A stretch of 12,472 bases of DNA from Bacillota bacterium (GTDB lineage: Bacteria > Bacillota > Clostridia > UBA1381): assembly GCA_021205715.1 (NCBI GenBank), contig JAJPXA010000040.1, positions 1-12,472 of the forward strand. The letters are read 5' to 3'. Positions 7,964-12,472 of this stretch are shown here, piece by piece (positions within the stretch are counted from its first letter, which is position 1; each line of letters starts with the position of its first letter). The notes under the pieces were generated by a model that saw nothing but the letters and a program-made list of their open reading frames with translations, did not search any database and was not told where the DNA came from. The position numbers were made by a program, and so were the translations under genes.

Positions 7964-7992
7964 ATTATAACATTTTTGCGTTGATAATTCAA
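7964..7992 (-). promoter_or_regulatory. Sigma-A promoter of the recJ-to-gyrB unit
   Basis: On the minus strand TTGAAT (7992-7987) and TATAAT (7969-7964) are separated by exactly 17 bases, and TG stands one base upstream of the -10, making it an extended -10 as well. The start of transcription would fall near 7957, giving a leader of about 37 bases before the recJ ATG. This is the best promoter in the window, and no other is needed to express all six genes to the left. Confidence 0.8.
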
Positions 7993-8118
7993 GTAAAAAC
8001 GCACAAAAAACGCATAAAATACCTTATTTTTTTGCGTTAAAATCACTCCTGTTCGGACTTTTTGAAAATTTGATGATATTTGCCGAAAGTATAAGCCTCG
8101 GATGAATAAAAAAACGCA
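7977..8118. repeat. Five copies of the hexamer AACGCA / TGCGTT around the divergent promoters
   Basis: AACGCA occurs at 7998-8003, 8009-8014 and 8113-8118, and its reverse complement TGCGTT at 7977-7982 and 8033-8038. The first copy lies inside the recJ promoter spacer and the others lie upstream of it or in the leader side of the small plus-strand gene. Opposed copies could pair as short hairpins, for instance 8009-8014 with 8033-8038. This could be an operator cluster or chance in A-rich DNA. Otherwise 7921-8143 holds no gene. Confidence 0.35.
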
Positions 8119-8133
8119 CGGTTGGTAAAAATA
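8103..8133 (+). promoter_or_regulatory. Possible forespore-type (sigma-F/sigma-G) promoter of the Asn/Gln-rich gene
   Basis: TGAATA (8103-8108) equals the classical sigma-G -35 box. The ten bases GGTAAAAATA (8124-8133) fit the sigma-F -10 pattern GGNNANANTR, 15 bases downstream. The alternative sigma-G -10, AAAAATA after an 18-base spacer, matches CATACTA at only four of seven positions. The DNA is A-rich, so chance matches are easy. No convincing sigma-A promoter with normal spacing was found upstream of this gene. The predicted start near 8140 would leave a leader of only about 20 bases. Confidence 0.28.
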
Positions 8134-8160
8134 TTGTCTGTAGAAAGGAGGCAGAAAATT

Positions 8161-8331
8161 ATGACAAACAACTTCAATCGCAACAATAATCAGAACAACA
8201 ACCAGAACAATAACCAGAACAAACAGCAGAACAACAACCAGAACAATAACCAGAACAACAATCAGAACAAACAGCAGAATCAACAGCAGAACAACAAGCA
8301 CACCAACAAGAAAAACGACGACAATTGCTGA
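8161..8331 (+). CDS. Small Asn/Gln-rich repeat protein of unknown function
   Basis: This is a 56-residue protein I cannot assign to a family. It has 29 Asn and 13 Gln (75% together). After the lead MTNNFNR it runs in tetrapeptides: three NNNQ then NKQQ, the same block again, then NQQQ, and a basic tail ending in a single Cys. At DNA level this is a 48-base unit at 8182-8229 repeated at 8230-8277. There is no signal peptide, membrane segment or enzyme motif, so it should be disordered. That it is a real gene is supported by a perfect AAAGGAGG (8144-8151) nine bases before the ATG, and by its position in a gap with its own orientation. The composition is reminiscent of gamma-type small acid-soluble spore proteins (SspE), but this is inference. 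A prion-like or RNA-binding low-complexity protein is another possibility. Confidence 0.75.
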   Translation: MTNNFNRNNNQNNNQNNNQNKQQNNNQNNNQNNNQNKQQNQQQNNKHTNKKNDDNC

Positions 8332-8350
8332 ATGATTTGACCTAAACAAA

Positions 8351-8389
8351 AACGACAGCAGATACAACGGTGTTGTATTTACTGTCGTT
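8351..8389 (-). terminator. Terminator of secA-prfB, possibly shared by the small plus-strand gene
   Basis: AACGACAG (8351-8358) pairs with CTGTCGTT (8382-8389). After one mismatch and two further pairs, ATACAAC (8362-8368) pairs with GTTGTAT (8372-8378) around the loop GGT. On the minus strand the stem is followed by TTTTTGTTT, a good intrinsic terminator 11 bases past the prfB stop. On the plus strand only three T follow before CGG, so it would stop the Asn/Gln-rich transcript less efficiently, though that gene ends only 19 bases before it. Confidence 0.85.
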
Positions 8390-8400
8390 TCGGTACATAT

Positions 8401-9520
8401 TTATTTCAAAAGAGTTCCGAGCTTTACCGCTTTTAAATATGCGTTTATAAAGCCGTTCAAATCACCGTTCATAACCGCGGTTATGTTGCCCATTTCAAAT
8501 CCCGTGCGCAGGTCTTTTACCATAGTGTACGGCTGAAAAACGTAGGAGCGTATCTGCGAACCCCATCCGTTTTCCATTTGTGTGCCTTGTATATCGGCAA
8601 TTTTTTTCTTTTGCTGCTGTTCGGCAAGCTCCACGAGCTTCGCCTTTAGCATTTTCATCGCGTAATCGCGGTTTTGAAACTGCGAGCGCTGTGTCTGACA
8701 CGATACCACAATACCCGTAGGCTTGTGCGTTAAGCGCACCGCCGAGGAGGTCTTGTTGATATGCTGACCGCCCGCGCCGGACGCGCGGAAAGCCTCCATT
8801 TCAATGTCTTCCGGACGAATGTCGACCTCGATATCATCGTCAAGCTCCGGCATAACCTCAACAGACGCGAAGGACGTCATACGCTTTCCGGCACTGTTAA
8901 ACGGCGATATGCGCACAAGTCTGTGAACGCCCTTTTCCGCCTTTAAATATCCGTATGCGTTTTCGCCGCTTATTTCCATTGTGCAGCTTTTTACGCCCGC
9001 CTCGTCGCCGTCAAGGGTGTCCATAACCTCAACGTCGTAGCCGTTTTTCTGCGCCCACATCTGATACATACGTATCAGCATCTGGCACCAATCCTGCGCC
9101 TCTGTGCCGCCCGCGCCCGCGTGCAGCGTTATAATGGCGTTTGAATTGTCGTACTGACCGCTCAAAAGCGTTTCAAGCGTCATTGTGTCGATGGCGGACT
9201 TTATCTCAGCCGCCGCCGCCTTTATGTCATCCGCCATAGACGCGTCGTTTTCCTCGTTCGCAAGGTCGATTAAAACCAAGGTATCCTCCCATTTTGAATA
9301 TAGGTCGTTGAATTTTTCCGCCTTGTCGTTTAAACGCTTTGCTCTTTGAAGTATTTTTTGAGATTCCTTTATATCGTCATAGAAGCCCGGTTCAAGCGAT
9401 TTTGCCTCAAGCTCCTTTGCCTCCTTCACCGCTCCCGCGATGTCAAAGTGAATCCCTCAATTCATTAATGCCGTCCTCAAGTCCCGTAAGCTCAAGCTTA
9501 AGTTCATCGTATTCAAGCAC
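8401..9520 (-). CDS. prfB: Peptide chain release factor 2, with programmed +1 frameshift
   Basis: RF2 recognises UAA and UGA in the ribosomal A site and triggers release of the finished protein. The gene is split by an in-frame TGA: codons 1-25 from the GTG at 9520 end in CTT, TGA is codon 26, and reading resumes in the +1 frame at GAC, giving 372 residues. With this frame change the stop-codon-reading SPF tripeptide falls at 205-207 and the catalytic GGQ at 250-252, the same numbers as in E. coli RF2, which supports the reconstruction. HAGAGGTEAQDW near 133-144 is also typical. The start is the GTG at 9520, eight to ten bases after AAAGGA (9536-9531); a GTG at 9529 is too close to it. It follows secA by 32 bases, the order seen in many Bacillota, so the two are probably co-transcribed. 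Confidence 0.96.
9443..9458 (-). promoter_or_regulatory. RF2 autoregulatory frameshift site
   Basis: On the minus strand the sequence reads AGG GAT TCA CTT TGA C. The slippery CTT is followed by TGA and then C, the known inefficient stop context. The Shine-Dalgarno-like AGG begins nine bases before the CTT, the same offset as in the E. coli site (AGG GGG TAT CTT TGA C). When RF2 is scarce the ribosome pauses at UGA and slips +1, making more RF2; when it is plentiful, translation ends at 25 residues. The mechanism is established in other bacteria; its use here is inferred from the matching site. Confidence 0.95.
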
Positions 9521-9552
9521 TTTAATCACATCCTTTAAAAAATTTATTTTAT

Positions 9553-12309
9553 TTATTTGTCGCTGCCTTGCTGTCTGTCGGCGCCGTTTTTACCGCAGCA
9601 GTTTTTGTATTTCAATCCGCTTCCGCAAGGGCACGGGTCGTTTCTGCCTACCTTGCCCTTGGGCGCCGCCTTTTTGGGCTGACGCTGAAGCGAGCCGTCG
9701 CCCGCCGCGGTAATCGGCTTTGCCACCTGCTCGCGCTTGATTTCCACGCGCGGCATAGCCGAAAGCACATAGCGCACGGTGTCGCGCTTGATAGCCGCGA
9801 GCATTCCCTCGTACAGCTCCGTCGCAACGCTTCTGTACTCGACAACCGGGTCGTGCTGACCTATGGCTCTCAGACCGATTTCGCGCTTTATCTGATCCAT
9901 TTCGTCAATGTGGTCCATCCAAAGCGTGTCGACCACTCTTAACATAATTACGCGCTCAAGCTCGCGCATATTCGCGCCGAATGTTTCCTCTTGATAAGCG
10001 TAGCGCTTCATCGCAAGCTCAAGCAGCTCATCCTTGACATCCGCGCGGGTTATTGTTTCGAGATCCTCGTCCGATATATCGAACGCGCCCTCGGCGAACA
10101 GCTCCTTGTCCGCGAATTCCTTTATCGCGCGTATGTTCCAATCGTCGGGATATTCCGCGATGCCGATATAATCATCGAGCGTGTCGTCTATGACGGAGTC
10201 AATCATATCCTTGAGCGTTGAGCTTATATCCTCGCCGTCGAGAACCATCTGACGCTGCTTGTATATAATCTTTCTTTGCTCGTTCATAACCTCGTCGTAC
10301 TGGAGGACGTTTTTACGAGAGTCGAAGTTTCTGCCCTCAATGGTTTTCTGAGCGTTTTCTATGGAGTTTGTGAGTATTTTCGCCTCAATCGGGTCGGTTT
10401 CCTCAAGCCCCATAGAGTCTACCATTTTTTTGACTCTGTCCGAGCCGAAAATTCGCATAAGGTCGTCCTCGAGCGAGAGGAAGAATCTTGACGCGCCCGG
10501 GTCGCCCTGACGTCCCGCACGGCCTCTGAGCTGATTGTCGATACGTCTTGATTCGTGACGCTCCGTGCCGATTATGAACAGTCCGCCCGCGGCTTTTACT
10601 TCCTCCTGCTCCGGCTTTATCTCCGCTTCAAATTTATCGTGAAGCTCGGTGTATTTTGCTCTTGCCGCGATTATTTCCTCATCGTCGGTGTCCGCGAAGC
10701 CGGTCGCCTCGTTTATCATTTCCTCGTCATAGCCGAGCTTTGCCATCTCGTGCTTCGCCATATATTCGGCGTTGCCGCCCAAGGTAATATCCGTGCCTCG
10801 TCCCGCCATATTCGTGGCAATCGTTACGGCGCCCTTTTTACCTGCCTGCGCGACAATTTGCGCTTCTTTTTCGTGATACTTCGCGTTTAACACCTCGTGG
10901 CGTATACCCTGACGCTTGAGCATCGACGAGAGAATTTCCGACTTGTCTACGTTTACCGTGCCGACAAGAACCGGCTGACCCTTTTCGTGACACTCCTTTA
11001 TTTGGTCGATAACCGCCAAGAACTTGCCGCGCTCGGTCGAGTATACGACGTCCTGCATATCGTTTCTGATAACGGGCTTGTTCGTGGGAACCACAACAAC
11101 GTCGAGCTTATAGATATGCTGAAATTCCTCTTCCTCGGTAAGCGCCGTACCGGTCATACCCGAGAGCTTTCCGTAAAGACGGAAGAAATTCTGGAACGTG
11201 ATTGTCGCGAGCGTTTTCGACTCATTTTCGACTTTAACGCCCTCTTTCGCTTCTATCGCCTGATGCAGACCGTCGCTGTAGCGTCTGCCGGGCATTATAC
11301 GTCCGGTAAACTCGTCGACAATCATAACCAGTCCCTCGGTTACGATGTACTGCTTATCTCTGTGCATAACGCCGTTCGCGTGAAGCGCTTGGTTGATGTG
11401 ATGCTGTATTTTCATATTCGCGGGGTCGGAAAGGTTTTCTATTCCGAAAGCCTGCTCCGCCTTTCTGATACCGCTGTCGGTAAGCGTGGCGGTTTTTGCC
11501 TTTTCGTCGACGATATAGTCCGCGTCGACGTCCTCGTCAAGCGACTTATCGTCGTGCTCCGTAACCACGAGTTTTTTCAGACGCTTTACGAACGTGTCCG
11601 CGAGCGAGTAAAGCTCGTTTGCGGATTTGCCCATACCCGAAATGATAAGCGGCGTTCTCGCCTCGTCTATCAAGATTGAGTCGACCTCGTCGACAATCGC
11701 GTAAAAATGCTCTCTTTGAACCTGCTGTGCTTTGTTTACAACCATATTGTCGCGCAGATAGTCAAAGCCAAGCTCGTTGTTTGTGCCGTATGTTATATCC
11801 GCCGCGTACGCTTTTTTGCGCTCCGAGCTGTCGAGGTCATGCACAATAAGACCCACGCTCATACCCATAAAGCGGTATACCTTTCCCATCCATTCGCTGT
11901 CACGCTTTGCGAGGTAATCGTTTACGGTGACGATATGTACACCCTTTCCCGCGAGCGCGTTAAGATAAGCGGGGAGTGTCGAAACCAAGGTTTTGCCCTC
12001 GCCCGTTTTCATTTCGGCAATTCGTCCCTGATGCAGTATAACGCCGCCGACAACCTGAACGTAGAAATGCTTCATTCCAAGCACGCGCCAGCTTGCCTCG
12101 CGCATCGCCGCGTATGCTTCGGGGAGCAAATCGTCAAGGGTTTCGCCCTTTGCGAGGCGCTCCTTAAACTCGGGAGTTTTTGCCTTAAGCTCGGCATCGG
12201 TGAGCTTTGCCATATCATCCTCAAAAGCCATAACCTTGTCGGCTATGGGATACACCTTTTTCAGCTCGCGATCCGAATATGTGCCGAATATTTTGTCAAA
12301 AAGACTCAT
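9553..12309 (-). CDS. secA: Preprotein translocase ATPase SecA
   Basis: SecA is the motor that pushes unfolded secretory proteins through the SecYEG channel in the cytoplasmic membrane, powered by ATP. The 918 residues show nucleotide-binding domain 1 with Walker A MKTGEGKT (100-107) and Walker B DEVD (207-210), the preprotein cross-linking region, and nucleotide-binding domain 2 with TNMAGRGTD (499-507) and RGRAGRQGD (595-603). The scaffold and wing domains follow, then a C-terminal zinc-binding SEC-C tail CPCGSG...NCC (893-905) that contacts SecB or lipid and ribosome. The region between TNMAGRGTD and the GTERHESRR motif (about 510-580) is longer than in B. subtilis SecA, which partly explains the extra length. 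The ATG at 12309 follows GAGGTG (12320-12315). It is the first gene of the secA-prfB pair and appears intact; it is the general SecA rather than an accessory SecA2, judging by the intact SEC-C tail. Confidence 0.97.
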   Translation of the reverse strand: MSLFDKIFGTYSDRELKKVYPIADKVMAFEDDMAKLTDAELKAKTPEFKERLAKGETLDDLLPEAYAAMREASWRVLGMKHFYVQVVGGVILHQGRIAEMKTGEGKTLVSTLPAYLNALAGKGVHIVTVNDYLAKRDSEWMGKVYRFMGMSVGLIVHDLDSSERKKAYAADITYGTNNELGFDYLRDNMVVNKAQQVQREHFYAIVDEVDSILIDEARTPLIISGMGKSANELYSLADTFVKRLKKLVVTEHDDKSLDEDVDADYIVDEKAKTATLTDSGIRKAEQAFGIENLSDPANMKIQHHINQALHANGVMHRDKQYIVTEGLVMIVDEFTGRIMPGRRYSDGLHQAIEAKEGVKVENESKTLATITFQNFFRLYGKLSGMTGTALTEEEEFQHIYKLDVVVVPTNKPVIRNDMQDVVYSTERGKFLAVIDQIKECHEKGQPVLVGTVNVDKSEILSSMLKRQGIRHEVLNAKYHEKEAQIVAQAGKKGAVTIATNMAGRGTDITLGGNAEYMAKHEMAKLGYDEEMINEATGFADTDDEEIIAARAKYTELHDKFEAEIKPEQEEVKAAGGLFIIGTERHESRRIDNQLRGRAGRQGDPGASRFFLSLEDDLMRIFGSDRVKKMVDSMGLEETDPIEAKILTNSIENAQKTIEGRNFDSRKNVLQYDEVMNEQRKIIYKQRQMVLDGEDISSTLKDMIDSVIDDTLDDYIGIAEYPDDWNIRAIKEFADKELFAEGAFDISDEDLETITRADVKDELLELAMKRYAYQEETFGANMRELERVIMLRVVDTLWMDHIDEMDQIKREIGLRAIGQHDPVVEYRSVATELYEGMLAAIKRDTVRYVLSAMPRVEIKREQVAKPITAAGDGSLQRQPKKAAPKGKVGRNDPCPCGSGLKYKNCCGKNGADRQQGSDK

Positions 12310-12369
12310 AATTTCACCTCATAGTAATTGATTAACAGGTAAATAGTGATAATTTGCCCTACTATTGTC

Positions 12370-12398
12370 ATTATAACAATCTAAACTGTATTATAACA
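12370..12398 (-). promoter_or_regulatory. Tandem extended -10 promoters of secA-prfB
   Basis: The nine bases TGTTATAAT occur twice on the minus strand, at 12398-12390 and 12378-12370, exactly 20 bases apart. Each is a perfect -10 hexamer with the upstream TG, but neither has a convincing TTGACA at 17 bases, which fits extended -10 promoters. The downstream one is flanked by ATTGT and ACAAT (12380-12364), a small inverted repeat. Leaders would be roughly 55 and 75 bases. The remaining DNA to 12472 is strongly AT-rich and could act as an UP element; no gene is seen in it. Confidence 0.65.
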
Positions 12399-12472
12399 CA
12401 AGAAAAAGAATATTACTACTGTTTTTTATTAAAAATTCATAAAAAATTTTAAATTTTCGAGCAAACCGCGTA

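Noticed and set aside
8122..8160. A longer start for the Asn/Gln-rich protein at the TTG at 8122
   Set aside because: The extension would cross the perfect AAAGGAGG that serves the ATG at 8161 and adds an unrelated sequence.
7921..8367. A 149-codon upstream extension of recJ in the same frame
   Set aside because: It covers the recJ promoter and is the reverse strand of the Asn/Gln repeat gene, giving an artificial Val/Leu string. The RecJ family start is at the ATG at 7920.
8401..9520. prfB as a frameshifted pseudogene
   Set aside because: The break is the exact programmed RF2 site CTT TGA C with the upstream AGG, and the joined protein is complete.
10897..11679. A 260-codon plus-strand open frame opposite secA
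   Set aside because: It is fully inside the well-supported secA gene, has no good ribosome site, and its residues reflect the complementary codons.
12310..12472. A replication origin, suggested by the recF-gyrB neighbourhood and AT-rich DNA
   Set aside because: No DnaA box of the type TTATNCACA was seen here or in the 7921-8160 gap, and dnaA and dnaN are not in the window.

Overview
The window looks like a chromosomal segment from a spore-former-type member of the Bacillota, class Clostridia. The reasons are the short GyrB (644 aa), the S4-domain protein YaaA next to recF, remB (DUF370) between recF and gyrB, strong AAAGGAGG-type ribosome binding sites, and SecA followed directly by prfB. 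The family cannot be fixed from the sequence. The hairpin-rich intergenic DNA at the left end resembles repeats I recall from gut Oscillospirales, but I could not check this. All recognisable housekeeping genes are on the minus strand, so the reading below runs from the right end to the left.

Right block (12472 to 8351): a promoter region with two extended -10 boxes, then secA (preprotein translocase ATPase), then prfB (release factor 2). prfB is read through a programmed +1 frameshift at an internal TGA. The block ends in a long hairpin terminator. Between prfB and recJ lies a small plus-strand gene of 56 codons with a perfect Shine-Dalgarno site. Its protein is 75% Asn plus Gln, built from NNNQ repeats. 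It has a possible forespore-type promoter and is the least explained gene here.

Left block (7992 to 328): a strong sigma-A promoter (TTGAAT, 17 bases, TATAAT with an upstream TG) starts a tight unit recJ - rel - yaaA - recF - remB - gyrB. Gaps are 18 bases or less, with one TAATG stop/start overlap. A textbook rho-independent terminator sits directly after gyrB. The unit joins single-strand DNA exonuclease, (p)ppGpp metabolism, a ribosome-linked S4 protein, recombination mediator, biofilm-type regulator and gyrase. In other Bacillota, yaaA-recF-remB-gyrB normally follows dnaA-dnaN, and recJ-(apt)-rel lies elsewhere, so this appears to be a fusion of two conserved neighbourhoods.

Left end (1 to about 320): no gene. 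It holds a 170-base element with inverted ends and, in all, eight perfect palindromes, every one with a loop of exactly three bases.

No CRISPR array, tRNA, rRNA, transposase, phage or toxin-antitoxin gene was seen. Apart from the Asn/Gln-rich gene, the repeat field and the rearranged operon, the window is ordinary housekeeping DNA.
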